64,000 bases of DNA, taken from CAVQBL01 sp963710715 (GTDB taxonomy: Bacteria > Pseudomonadota > Gammaproteobacteria > DSM-16500). This document shows, in pieces, positions 16,376 to 25,745 of the stretch; position 1 is the stretch's first letter, and the number at the start of each line of letters is the position of its first letter. The notes beneath the pieces are model-generated. The model did not search any database. It was not told the origin of the DNA and saw only the letters and a program-made list of their open reading frames with translations. The DNA is taken from positions 1 through 64,000 of the forward strand of contig CAVQBL010000016.1 of assembly GCA_963710715.1 (NCBI GenBank), written 5' to 3'. A program made the translations under genes and the position numbers.

Positions 16376-18136
16376 CTACATATTTTCCGGCCTGGAAACA
16401 CCTAACAACTTTAATCCATTTGCTATGATTTGGCGAGTCGCAATTATTAAAGTCAATCGAGCATGACGTAATTTTTCATCGGTAACTAAAAACTGGTGAG
16501 CATTGTAAAACCCGTGAAAATCATTCGCCAATTCACGCAAGTAAGTGGTTAACAAATGAGGCTCATGTTGAACCGCTGCATTGACAATCACATCTCGATA
16601 ACGTGATAAGGTACTGATTAACTGCAATTCTTGTGATTCTGTTAACAGAGCAAGATGATCTAAACCTTGAATCTTATCGTAAGACAAACCTTTTTCTTCT
16701 AGCTGACGAAATACACTACAAATTCGCGCATGTGCATATTGAATGTAGTACATGGGATTTTCGTTTGATTTTGATTTAGCAAGATCTAAGTCAAAATCAA
16801 TAGGCTGTTCACATTTACGCATCACGTAAAAAAAACGTGCTGCATCATTACCCACTTCATCACGTAATTCACGCAGCGTGACAAAAGAACCGCTACGCGT
16901 AGACATTTTCACTGGCTGTCCACCACGAAATAACGAAACAAACTGCATTAATAAATAAGTGAGTTTATCAGACGCAATACCTCGTGCTTGTAATCCTGCT
17001 TTCATGCGAGGAATATAACCATGATGATCTGAACCAAAAATATTAATGGCATGATCAAAGCCACGTTCAAATTTATTGATGTGGTAAGCAAAATCATTCG
17101 CAAAATAAGTACGCTGACCATTTTTACGCTGCAATACACGATCTTTGTCATCGCCAAAATCTGTCGAGCGGAACCATAATGCGCCTTCGCGCTCGTAAGT
17201 CAATCCGGCTTTTTGTAAAGCTTGAATATTTTTATCAACTGCATCTGTGCGTGTAAATGCGCGCTCAGAAAACCATTCTTGAAAGTGTACGCCAAATTCC
17301 GCTAAGTCTTCGCGAGTTTCAGTAAGAATTATATCTAGACTAAATTCTAATATATCGTGATACGCTTTTTCTCCTAATAATTTTTTGGCGCGAGCAATCA
17401 CTGCATCAATATAAATTTCTTTATCGCCACCTTGAGGTTCATCTAACGGCAATTGATCAAATACTTTTTCACTTGGAACACACAATTTCTTGCCTTGCTG
17501 TTCTTGTAATTTTTTTGCGATATCAATGACATATTCACCTTTATACGCATTGGCAGGAAAAGTAATTTTTTCGCCGCACAGTTCCAAATAACGTAGCCAA
17601 GTAGCGACTGTCAAAATATCCATTTGTCGACCAGCATCATTAACATAATATTCGCGATGCACTTTGTAACCCACCGCTTCCAACAAATCAGCAACCACAG
17701 CACCATACGCTGCATGGCGTCCATGACCTACGTGTAATGGACCGGTGGGATTTGAAGAAACGAATTCAATTAAGATGCGTTGATTGTTCCCGATATGCGT
17801 ACGACCAAATTTCTCACCGGCGGCAATTATTTCAGGAATAATGCTGTAAAGTGCTTGCGAAGATAAAAAGAAATTAATAAATCCAGGGCCAGCAATTTCA
17901 ATTTTTTGTACTTGCGGTGATTTGGGTAACACTTCCACCAGCATATCCGCTACTTCGCGTGGTTTGCGTTGCGCGGGTTTCGCTAGCACTAAAGCAATAT
18001 TCGACGCAAAATCACCATGTTGTTTATCTTTGGTTGGATCGATTTGTATGCGTGGCTTGGCATCGGGTAATTTTCCCGCTTGCTGTAAATTTTCCAGCGC
18101 AGTTTGGAGTAGTTGTTCTAAATGTTGTTTGGTCAT
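16376..18136 (-). CDS. argS: Arginyl-tRNA synthetase
   Basis: Charges tRNA-Arg. The 586-aa class I synthetase has the N-terminal Add-1 domain, the HIGH-type motif in SSNPTGPLHVGHGRHAAYG (residues ~128-146), and KMSTRSG as KMSKS-type motif. The C-terminal DALR anticodon-binding domain ends LLGVSRPENM. E. coli ArgS is 577 aa. It lies about 70 bases before the FtsN-like gene on the same strand, an arrangement seen in many gammaproteobacteria. Confidence 0.97.
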   Translation of the reverse strand: MTKQHLEQLLQTALENLQQAGKLPDAKPRIQIDPTKDKQHGDFASNIALVLAKPAQRKPREVADMLVEVLPKSPQVQKIEIAGPGFINFFLSSQALYSIIPEIIAAGEKFGRTHIGNNQRILIEFVSSNPTGPLHVGHGRHAAYGAVVADLLEAVGYKVHREYYVNDAGRQMDILTVATWLRYLELCGEKITFPANAYKGEYVIDIAKKLQEQQGKKLCVPSEKVFDQLPLDEPQGGDKEIYIDAVIARAKKLLGEKAYHDILEFSLDIILTETREDLAEFGVHFQEWFSERAFTRTDAVDKNIQALQKAGLTYEREGALWFRSTDFGDDKDRVLQRKNGQRTYFANDFAYHINKFERGFDHAINIFGSDHHGYIPRMKAGLQARGIASDKLTYLLMQFVSLFRGGQPVKMSTRSGSFVTLRELRDEVGNDAARFFYVMRKCEQPIDFDLDLAKSKSNENPMYYIQYAHARICSVFRQLEEKGLSYDKIQGLDHLALLTESQELQLISTLSRYRDVIVNAAVQHEPHLLTTYLRELANDFHGFYNAHQFLVTDEKLRHARLTLIIATRQIIANGLKLLGVSRPENM

Positions 18137-18201
18137 AGGTGTCTAAAAAGTTTAGTTTAAAAGGATTATTATCCAGAGTATTTATAAAGTTGCAAGGGAA
18201 G

Positions 18202-18338
18202 CTCGTCATTGCGAGTCCAGCGCCTTTTGCTGGACGCGGCAATCCAGGGGAACGCTGCAATGTTCTCTGGATTGCTTCGTCGTGCTGCAAGACTTGTCAA
18301 AATACGCTTAGCGGGGAAGCACTCCTCGCAATGACGGA
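18202..18338. repeat. CGTCATTGCGAG palindromic repeat between topA and argS
   Basis: Arms GCTCGTCATTGCGAG and CTCCTCGCAATGACGGAG, with inner GGCAATCCAGGGG and CTGGATTGC. The right half carries an extra ~45-base stretch relative to other copies. Confidence 0.75.
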
Positions 18339-18345
18339 GTCTTTT

Positions 18346-20640
18346 TCAAGACCCATCTTCTTTTTCATACGCCTTAGAAAAGTCGCACGGCTTATGCGGA
18401 CAAATTAATTCTGAGCCCTTTTTCTTTGTCACTTTAATCATAAGCATAGGCCAACTGCATTTCGGACAAGCTTGTGCAACCGGCTCATTCCAAACTGCAT
18501 ATTTACAATCCGGATAACGTGCGCAAGAGAAAAATATTTTTCCTGTGCGCGTTTTACGTTTTAACATTTTGCCTTGATGGCATTCAGGGCAGTCCACACC
18601 TGTATCTTGAGGTTTTTGTAACGACTCAATAAATTTACAGTTAGGATAATTACCACAACCAATAAATTTTCCGTAACGGCCTGCTTTTAATTGTAATGCA
18701 CCCCCGCATTGTGGACAGGTTCTGCCTTCCACAATTTCAGGCGTCACCGCTGTCGCTTTGTCTTCATCCAAACTACGCGTATATTTGCACTCTGGATAAC
18801 CTGTACAACCAATAAAACGATTGTACCGACCGAGTCGAATTGATAAGGGTTTTTCGCACTGCGGACATTTTTCATCGAGCGCTTCTTGTGTCACATCTTT
18901 ACGTTGTACAGTTTCCAAAATTTCATCCACCTGATGTTTAAACGGTTTCCAAAAATCCTCCAACAACGGAGTCCATTCTTTTTCGCCACGCGCGACTTCA
19001 TCTAACTCATCTTCTAATTTCGCAGTGAAGTCATAATCGACATAGCGCGTAAAATATTGCGTAAGAAATTTATTTACGATACGTCCTACATCCGTAGGAC
19101 GAAAACGTTTATTTTCTAATACAGCATATTCACGATTTTGTAATGTGTAAATAATCGATGCATAAGTAGAGGGTCGACCAATGCCATATTCTTCGAGTGT
19201 TTTAATTAAAGTGGCTTCAGAATAACGTGGCGGTGGTTCAGTGAAATGCTGATTGCAGTGTAAATCATTCAGAGTAACTTCTTCGCCTTCTGTTAACGGC
19301 GGTAATAAACGTTCTTCATCGTGATCCGCTTTTTTATCATCCACGTCTTCTTGATAAACCAGCATAAATCCAGGATCGGTCACCACGGATCCATTCGCAC
19401 GAAAATTATTATTTTCTCCACAGGCTAAATCAACAGCTACCGTATCAAATGTAGCATGAATCATTTGTGAAGCAACCGTACGTTTCCAAATTAAGTCATA
19501 CAATTTATATTGTTCAGGCGCGAGAAATTCTTTTACAGACTCCGGTGTGCGTATAACAGACGTAGGACGAATTGCCTCATGCGCTTCTTGCGCATTTTTC
19601 GCTTTGGTTTTATAAACTCGCGGCTCTTCCGGCACATTATTTTTGCCATAACGTTCAGCAATCAGTACACGAATTTCAGCAATGGCTTCTTGCGCTAAAT
19701 TCACAGAATCGGTACGCATATAACTGATCAAACCCACTGCGCCATTACCAGTATCAATTCCTTCATATAATTGTTGTGCAGTGCGCATCGTACGCTGCGC
19801 AGTAAATCCTAATTTACGCGCTGCTTCTTGTTGCAAAGTCGATGTGATAAAAGGTGCAGCTGGATTGCGTTTACGTTGTTTTTTCTCAACCTTAGTAACA
19901 AGCAGTTTACCTTTAGCTGCTTTGAGCAATACTTTTTTAACATCTTCCGCTTGTTCTGTTGTAGTAAGAGAGAATTGTTCAAGCTTTTCGCCTTTGTAAG
20001 TCACTAATTTGGCGTTGAACGCTTGTTTACGCGCTTCCGTATCGGCAACAATATCCCAATATTCTTGGCTGACAAATTTTTCAATTTCTTCTTCACGTTC
20101 CACAATCATGCGCAACGCTGGACTCTGTACACGTCCAGCAGATAATCCGCGGCGAATTTTGCGCCACAATAAAGGCGATAAATTAAATCCAACTAAAAAA
20201 TCCAGTGCGCGACGTGCTTGTTGTGCATTCACTAATTCCATTGAAATATCGCGTGGATTTTCTATGGCAGCTTTTACTGCTGTTTTGGTAATTTCATGAA
20301 ACACGACACGATGTACCGATTTTTTATTGAGAGCTTTTTTCTCATTTAAAATTTCATAAACATGCCAAGAAATGGCTTCACCTTCTCGATCAGGGTCAGT
20401 CGCCAAATATAAGGCATCAGATTTTTTCATGGCTTTGACGATAGCAGCGACGTGTTTTTGATTTTTTTCGATCAATTCATAATGCATTGCGAAATGATGC
20501 GCGGGATCGACTGCACCTTCTTTAGGTAATAAATCACGCACGTGGCCATAAGAAGCCAACACATCAAACTGTGCACCAAGATATTTTTTTATCGTTTTTG
20601 CCTTGGCGGGAGATTCTACGATAACTAAACTTTTAGACAT
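18346..20640 (-). CDS. topA: DNA topoisomerase I
   Basis: Relaxes negative supercoils (type IA). The 764-aa protein has the TOPRIM domain at the N-terminus (LVIVESPAKAKTIKKYLG, then ATDPDREGEAISWH), the active-site Tyr in GLISYMRTDSVN, and at least three C-terminal four-cysteine zinc ribbons (CPQCEKPL...CTGYPEC; CPQCGGAL...CGNYPNC; CPECHQGK...CARYPDC) plus a degenerate fourth. An ATG at 20652 is in frame, but it abuts the GAGGA motif; MSKSLVIVES at 20640 matches the family start. It is in the conserved dprA-smg-topA order. Confidence 0.97.
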   Translation of the reverse strand: MSKSLVIVESPAKAKTIKKYLGAQFDVLASYGHVRDLLPKEGAVDPAHHFAMHYELIEKNQKHVAAIVKAMKKSDALYLATDPDREGEAISWHVYEILNEKKALNKKSVHRVVFHEITKTAVKAAIENPRDISMELVNAQQARRALDFLVGFNLSPLLWRKIRRGLSAGRVQSPALRMIVEREEEIEKFVSQEYWDIVADTEARKQAFNAKLVTYKGEKLEQFSLTTTEQAEDVKKVLLKAAKGKLLVTKVEKKQRKRNPAAPFITSTLQQEAARKLGFTAQRTMRTAQQLYEGIDTGNGAVGLISYMRTDSVNLAQEAIAEIRVLIAERYGKNNVPEEPRVYKTKAKNAQEAHEAIRPTSVIRTPESVKEFLAPEQYKLYDLIWKRTVASQMIHATFDTVAVDLACGENNNFRANGSVVTDPGFMLVYQEDVDDKKADHDEERLLPPLTEGEEVTLNDLHCNQHFTEPPPRYSEATLIKTLEEYGIGRPSTYASIIYTLQNREYAVLENKRFRPTDVGRIVNKFLTQYFTRYVDYDFTAKLEDELDEVARGEKEWTPLLEDFWKPFKHQVDEILETVQRKDVTQEALDEKCPQCEKPLSIRLGRYNRFIGCTGYPECKYTRSLDEDKATAVTPEIVEGRTCPQCGGALQLKAGRYGKFIGCGNYPNCKFIESLQKPQDTGVDCPECHQGKMLKRKTRTGKIFFSCARYPDCKYAVWNEPVAQACPKCSWPMLMIKVTKKKGSELICPHKPCDFSKAYEKEDGS

Positions 20641-20692
20641 AGAATTATGCATTCCTCAACGAAAATTGCAGATTGTGCAATGAAAATAAGAC

Positions 20693-21160
20693 TCAGTGTA
20701 ACGTACCAAAAGCATCCGACATAACCATATCTTGTAAGAGATTTAACGCCGATTTTTTATCCGGCTGGCTAAACAATACCATCAATACTACCCACTTGAT
20801 GCGCCCTAAATCAACTTCTCTTTTATCTAAAGCCATTAGCCTGTCAATTACAATTTCACGCGTCATAGGATCTAAAATACCCAGCTGTTCTAAATGTAAT
20901 AATAGACCAATACCTTCAATGCCTAACTGTTCATTTTCTTCTGCCAAGTAATGGCGAATGGCATGCACTGTCAGCATTGGGCCTGCTTGAACAGCAGCTT
21001 TTACCCGTAGTAATCCATCTAACCAATCCATTGCACGGTCAATTTCAAAACGATTAAAGCCTATTTTTTCAAGCTCCGATGTCACTATCGAGCTATCTGC
21101 TTTTAATGTAGCACTGCTATCCATGTAATTTTCAAATAAGAACATCAATACTTCAAACAT
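20693..21160 (-). CDS. smg: Smg family protein (DUF494)
   Basis: A 155-aa DUF494 protein beginning MFEVLMFLFENYMD, with GFNRFEIDRAMDWLDGL and REIVIDRLMALDKREVDLGRIKWVVLMVLFSQP. The molecular role is unknown. Location between dprA and topA is the same as in E. coli (157 aa). It starts 16 bases after dprA, so it probably shares its transcript. Confidence 0.93.
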   Translation of the reverse strand: MFEVLMFLFENYMDSSATLKADSSIVTSELEKIGFNRFEIDRAMDWLDGLLRVKAAVQAGPMLTVHAIRHYLAEENEQLGIEGIGLLLHLEQLGILDPMTREIVIDRLMALDKREVDLGRIKWVVLMVLFSQPDKKSALNLLQDMVMSDAFGTLH

Positions 21161-21176
21161 AGTCTACCATGTTGAT

Positions 21177-22292
21177 TTAATTGGTTTTAAAGAGAATACG
21201 TCTATAACCACCCGGGACAATTTGCACACATTCCGCTAACTCTAAGTCTAGCAGCATGGAGGAAACTTTGCTCGTAGTCAACCCACTTCGTGCGCTGATC
21301 ACATCCAATGACGTCGCATCGTCATCGATTTGTTGCAATAACTTCCAGTGCTCTTGGCTTAAGTCCTTTTGGTTTGGTGCAGATGATACAGGTTCATTAT
21401 ATTGAGTCAACGCAGTATATAATGAACCCAATTCTTCCAAGATATCGGCTGCTGTTTCAACCAGCTTTGCGCCTTGGCGAATAAGATGATGACACCCCCG
21501 TTTGAGCGGGCTGTGAATCGAACCCGGCAGTGCAAACACATCTCGACCCTGTTCTATCGCCGTGCGTGCAGTAATTAACGAGCCACTTTTTAGAGCCGCT
21601 TCAACAACTAAGATGCCTAAACTTAAGCCACTGATAATGCGGTTTCGTTGTGGAAAATTTTTTGCGAGAGGCAGAGTGTCAGGCGGAAATTCAGAAATTA
21701 ATGCTCCGTGTGAAATAATTTCTTGCGCCAATTTACGATGTGAAACAGGATAAACATGATTTAAACCCGTACCACATACTGCAATGGTCTTGCTATTTGC
21801 TCGCAATGCACCACGATGACTGGCTGCATCAATGCCACCTGCTAAACCACTTGTGATAATTAATCCCGATTTTGCTAAACAAGCCGCAAATTGCATTGCT
21901 GTTTCAACGCCTACAGAAGTGGGATTACGCGAACCCACTATAGCGAGTTGCGGTTGATTCAATATCTCTACATCTCCTTGCACATACAACACCAAAGGTG
22001 CCGTATGGATTTCACGCAGCAAGGTTGAATATTTGTTATCAACAAGTGAAATTAAATGACAATGATTTTTCTCACTCCACTGTAAATCTGCTTCCACCGA
22101 TTTCCAATCAGGATTTTTGATCGCCTGAATTTCTCGCGGTTTCAGACCGGCTTCTTGCAACGTTTCTTTCGTCGCAGAAAATAATTCTTTAATATCCGCA
22201 AACAATTCTATCCAACGACGAAATTTCGCCGGACCGATATGTGGCAATCGCATAGCTGCGAGCCAGTATGTGATGTCTGTGCTGGTGTGCAT
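21177..22292 (-). CDS. dprA: DNA processing protein DprA
   Basis: Binds incoming single-stranded DNA and loads RecA in natural transformation. The 371-aa protein has an N-terminal SAM-like helix-hairpin region (MRLPHIGPAKFRRWIELF), the Rossmann core with VGSRNPTSVGVETAMQFA and SGLAGGIDAASHRGAL, and a C-terminal winged-helix domain (residues ~310-371). The open frame begins at 22346, but MHTSTDITYWLAAMRLP at 22292 fits the family start and has AGGA upstream. Confidence 0.95.
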   Translation of the reverse strand: MHTSTDITYWLAAMRLPHIGPAKFRRWIELFADIKELFSATKETLQEAGLKPREIQAIKNPDWKSVEADLQWSEKNHCHLISLVDNKYSTLLREIHTAPLVLYVQGDVEILNQPQLAIVGSRNPTSVGVETAMQFAACLAKSGLIITSGLAGGIDAASHRGALRANSKTIAVCGTGLNHVYPVSHRKLAQEIISHGALISEFPPDTLPLAKNFPQRNRIISGLSLGILVVEAALKSGSLITARTAIEQGRDVFALPGSIHSPLKRGCHHLIRQGAKLVETAADILEELGSLYTALTQYNEPVSSAPNQKDLSQEHWKLLQQIDDDATSLDVISARSGLTTSKVSSMLLDLELAECVQIVPGGYRRILFKTN

Positions 22293-22346
22293 TTTTAATT
22301 TTATCCTACATGCTTTTAGCGGGCGCGGGGATGACTGAAGAAACAC

Positions 22347-22468
22347 TGAAATAACATGATGGTTGATGACAGAAAGAATTGCAGAATGGACAACAAAACT
22401 TGCCCCCCCCCTTGCAGGGGGAGGCCCCGAGCGGAGACTGTGTCCACACTATGGGTTGGGACTTTGTC
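22347..22468. other. Intergenic region with a run of nine C and a GC-rich hairpin
   Basis: The gap between dprA and the 708-aa gene holds nine C (22403-22411) followed by TTGCAGGGGGAGG, which can fold as CCCCC/GGGGG. No gene is seen. It may end transcription of the 708-aa gene, though no T-run follows on either strand. Confidence 0.35.
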
Positions 22469-24595
22469 CTACGTTCTACGTCCGCTGTTACTATATTGGC
22501 TAGACATGCTTACTTCTGATGGGAGATGCGCACTCCTGGACGAAGTATGAGTACGGCTAGCAGTGACAGCTTGCTTAACATTATCATTTAATTTCCTAGG
22601 CTTTCCTTTCTCGTCATTTCCTAAGATCTTTTCAAGCTTTTTCTCAATCGATGTTAAATGAGCAAGTGTTAATTTTGTAGGATCTATATGACCTTTAGGA
22701 TCTATATTATCTATCTTCGGCATACTTTGCGTAAAAAAACCACAGCAGCCAGGAGTTAGTTCAGATAATATTTCACTTCTCTTTTCTTCAGATACAAAAT
22801 GAGAAAGTATTTCATAAAGCTCGCCTGTTTTTCCCTTCCTAGAAGAACTCTCAAGAAGTCTTCTGTAAGCATGCGTGCCTATTTCTTCTAACCACTGTGC
22901 AGAAAATTGTAAAGATTGATTCTCTTCCTCGTTATAATCACCTAGTTTATCTTTAATTGCTCGGGCAGCTATAGGAATTTTACGTGAGTCAGTATCAGAA
23001 AAAGGAATCCCACCAGGCCGCCACTTCGTTAGCTCATGTAAAAATTCAGCATTATTAAAAACTTTCGTAAAATAGCCCAATAAAACTTTTAGGTGGTTGT
23101 TTTTTTCTTGGTTTGACTTATCTTTTTCTTTTTCTAACCTTAGGTCTTCATAGCCTTTAATCGTTAGATTTAATAAATTAATTTCAGAACTTAGTTCTTT
23201 ATTGTCTTTTAAATTCAACTTATCAGCATCTCCACGAAAACTAGCGTCAGTACCATAACGAATTTTTAAATTAAAACATTCATCCTGTATTTTTTTTATC
23301 TCTCTTGCGCTGACATTATCATAAGCTAACTTCGCACCATTATAAGCATTCTCTGCCTTTATATCGAGACTGCTGCTGCCTTTAGATTCCCGAATAACAT
23401 CCTCAAGCTCTACTCTCTTCCTAGTAACATCACCAATCAAATTCTTGATTCTTTCCTTAATGCTCATACACTCATCTTTAGCTGTTTTCTTAAATTTATC
23501 AGCACTTGATTTAATATCTGCAATCAGCCCTATTGTTGATTTGAAGTCATTGGGAATTTGAATTTCTGCATCATTTTTGTATAATAGATTTAAAGTACCG
23601 TCTTTCTTCTCTAATGAACAAATTGGCTTAATCGCTTCTGCTAAAGAATTAGTCCCCTGCACGAGGTTTTTATTAGGAGTACCAGAACTTCTTTCCGATT
23701 CAAAACTTACTAACTCTTTTATTGCTTGATCAAGACGTTGATATGATGGGGTATCGGTGTTACTTAAAAGACGGCCTTGGCGAACCTGCTTTACTACTCC
23801 TTTAAATATATTCTCGATTTCTCCAAAGGGTAACTCTCTAAACTCGTCAGGATAACCTTTTACCGGCATAATCCACAAATTAGAATGAGCAGTTATTTCC
23901 TTGGTAAAATCGAAACTTTGTTCAGTAAAAATTTCTTCTTCTTTTCCGTTATTATGCTTAACAACAAAAATATCTTTGTACATGCGCAAAAAATCACCGA
24001 TCATGTCTTTGAGGTCTTTCTTGATCTTGGCTTTCTTTTTGTCCGGGATCTCAGGCTTAATTGCATCTAGAAGCGGAGACATTTCGGGTTGTGTCTTTGC
24101 TATCCAATGACTTGCTCCCGCATTATATAATCCTAAAATTAATAAAGATTTAGTTATTCGATAACCAAGCCAACCTTTACACTTCTCAAGATTTACTCTG
24201 GCTTGTTCGAGGTATTTTTGAGGCTCTTGTTCTTGCGCCTGGGATTGTTTTCGAATAATAGCGCTTGTTGCGCTCGCTGCATCATCAATCGAACCGGTGT
24301 AATTACGAGGAATGCTAATAGAAGTATTTGAACTCGGAGCAGGTTTTTGTAATTTAACATATATTGCACGCTCTAACCTTTCTCGAGAACAAACTGGCAC
24401 ACCTTTACCTTCTTCTTCTATTGAAGGAATTTCATTTGCTTCAGAAAGTGTTTTACCTAACTCGATTAATCCAAGAAAATCTTCACTAAATTTTCTATAT
24501 TCGCTCTCAAGAGTACCTTCCATCTTCCTCTTCTTTTCTGGGGATGATGTTTTTGTTGGCGATGTGTTTGTTGGCGTAGTCGTTCCAGCAGGCAT
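22469..24595 (-). CDS. Large unknown protein, candidate PmrA-regulated effector
   Basis: A 708-aa protein with no family I can name. The N-terminus is Thr/Ser/Pro-rich (MPAGTTTPTNTSPTKTSSPEKK). A hydrophobic stretch lies at GYRITKSLLILGLYNAGASHWIA (around residue 160). The middle (residues ~370-520) is Lys/Glu-rich and probably coiled coil. The last ~30 residues are Ser/Thr-rich (SRTHTSSRSAHLPSE), as is common for type IV secretion signals. AAGGAGG lies six bases before the ATG. A PmrA-like box and -10 lie upstream (24718-24733). The gene is flanked by housekeeping genes on both sides. Effector identity is inferred. Confidence 0.65.
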   Translation of the reverse strand: MPAGTTTPTNTSPTKTSSPEKKRKMEGTLESEYRKFSEDFLGLIELGKTLSEANEIPSIEEEGKGVPVCSRERLERAIYVKLQKPAPSSNTSISIPRNYTGSIDDAASATSAIIRKQSQAQEQEPQKYLEQARVNLEKCKGWLGYRITKSLLILGLYNAGASHWIAKTQPEMSPLLDAIKPEIPDKKKAKIKKDLKDMIGDFLRMYKDIFVVKHNNGKEEEIFTEQSFDFTKEITAHSNLWIMPVKGYPDEFRELPFGEIENIFKGVVKQVRQGRLLSNTDTPSYQRLDQAIKELVSFESERSSGTPNKNLVQGTNSLAEAIKPICSLEKKDGTLNLLYKNDAEIQIPNDFKSTIGLIADIKSSADKFKKTAKDECMSIKERIKNLIGDVTRKRVELEDVIRESKGSSSLDIKAENAYNGAKLAYDNVSAREIKKIQDECFNLKIRYGTDASFRGDADKLNLKDNKELSSEINLLNLTIKGYEDLRLEKEKDKSNQEKNNHLKVLLGYFTKVFNNAEFLHELTKWRPGGIPFSDTDSRKIPIAARAIKDKLGDYNEEENQSLQFSAQWLEEIGTHAYRRLLESSSRKGKTGELYEILSHFVSEEKRSEILSELTPGCCGFFTQSMPKIDNIDPKGHIDPTKLTLAHLTSIEKKLEKILGNDEKGKPRKLNDNVKQAVTASRTHTSSRSAHLPSEVSMSSQYSNSGRRT

Positions 24596-24717
24596 AGCAA
24601 ACCTCCTTAATTATTCCCCAGCAAGATCTAACGTCTCTTGGTACTCTAGTTTAATCCAGACATTGCATCTTTGCCAAATGTTTGTTTATTACTGTGAGTA
24701 ATATACAACGACAAAGC

Positions 24718-24733
24718 TTAAGAAAATATTAAA
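24718..24733 (-). promoter_or_regulatory. PmrA-box-like motif upstream of the 708-aa gene
   Basis: Minus strand reads TTTAA-TA-TT-TT-CTTAA, which fits cTTAA-N2-TT-N2-cTTAA at all but the first base. Twelve bases downstream is TATATT, a suitable -10 box. The motif overlaps the last codons of gshB. Confidence 0.6.
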
Positions 24734-25670
24734 TAAGACTAACAATAGAATCGAGTAAATTTTGCGCAATGTTTAGATTACATTGCTCATCTAATTCACG
24801 AATACACGTTGGACTGGTCACATTTATTTCAGTCAAAAAATCACCAATTACATCTAAGCCTACAAATAATAAACCTTTTTCACGCAAAACAGGTCCGACT
24901 TCTTGGCAAATCCAGAGGTCATGTTTGGTTAATTTTTTAGCAACTCCTTTAGCGCCTGCGGCTAAATTCCCACGCAGCTCATCTTTGGCGGGAATGCGCG
25001 CCAATGCATAAGGCACCGGCTCACCATTAATCATTAAAATGCGTTTATCACCTTTGCTAATTTCTGGAATAAAACGCTGCGCCATGGCATAACGCGTTTC
25101 TCGTTGCGTCAGCATTTCAAATACCACGGATGCATTTAAATCTTTTTGATGCAAACGAAACACGGATGCACCCCCCATGGCTTCTAATGGTTTACAAATA
25201 ATATCTTTGTACTCATTAAAAAATTTCCTGAGCAAATGTATCTCGCGCGTAACCAGCGTCGGAGGACAGCATTGTGGAAACTGCATAGTAAAAAATTTTT
25301 CATTGGCATCACGCAAAGCTTGCGGTTTATTGATGACTAGCACACCTTCTTGCTCAGCACTTTCTAAAATATACGTCGTATAAATATACTCTTGATCAAA
25401 AGGCGGATCTTTGCGCATTAAAATGACTTGCAAGTCTGCGAGAGGCATGGTTTTTTGCGTCCCGCATTCAAACCATTTTTTTGCGTCGTGAAAAACTTTT
25501 AGTATGCGACTGCAACCATACGCTTTTCCATCACGCATGAATAAATCTTTTTGTTCAAAATAATGAATTTCCCAGCCACGTTTTTCCGCTTCCCACAACA
25601 TGGCAAGCGTACTATCTTTTTTAAAATGAATTGCTTGAATGGGGTCCATCACCACACCGAGCTTGGTCAT
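24729..25670 (-). CDS. gshB: Glutathione synthetase
   Basis: Joins gamma-glutamylcysteine and glycine with ATP. The 313-aa ATP-grasp enzyme has the typical start (GVVMDPIQAIHFKKDSTLAML), RKDPPFDQEYIYTTYILE, KPLEAMGGASVFRL, and DVIGDFLTEINVTSPTCIRELD (metal-binding Glu and Asn). E. coli GshB is 316 aa. It lies just after gshA on the same strand; a truncated palindromic repeat occupies the gap between them. Confidence 0.96.
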   Translation of the reverse strand: MTKLGVVMDPIQAIHFKKDSTLAMLWEAEKRGWEIHYFEQKDLFMRDGKAYGCSRILKVFHDAKKWFECGTQKTMPLADLQVILMRKDPPFDQEYIYTTYILESAEQEGVLVINKPQALRDANEKFFTMQFPQCCPPTLVTREIHLLRKFFNEYKDIICKPLEAMGGASVFRLHQKDLNASVVFEMLTQRETRYAMAQRFIPEISKGDKRILMINGEPVPYALARIPAKDELRGNLAAGAKGVAKKLTKHDLWICQEVGPVLREKGLLFVGLDVIGDFLTEINVTSPTCIRELDEQCNLNIAQNLLDSIVSLI

Positions 25671-25693
25671 TTATTTACTCCTGATATCGTGCC

Positions 25694-25744
25694 GCCTGGA
25701 TTGCCACGCCCGCGCAAAAAGCGCGCGCGGGCTCGCAATGACGG
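25694..25744. repeat. Half copy of the CGTCATTGCGAG repeat between gshA and gshB
   Basis: Only the right half is present: CCTGGATTGCCACGCCCGCGC, then GCGCGCGGGCTCGCAATGACGG. It begins directly after the gshA stop codon (25746-25748, minus strand). Confidence 0.7.
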
Positions 25745-25745
25745 A

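Noticed and set aside
22403..22424. Phase-variable poly-C tract
   Set aside because: Nine C lie in intergenic DNA after two genes' ends or starts without a promoter or coding frame that the length would change; it more likely forms a hairpin.
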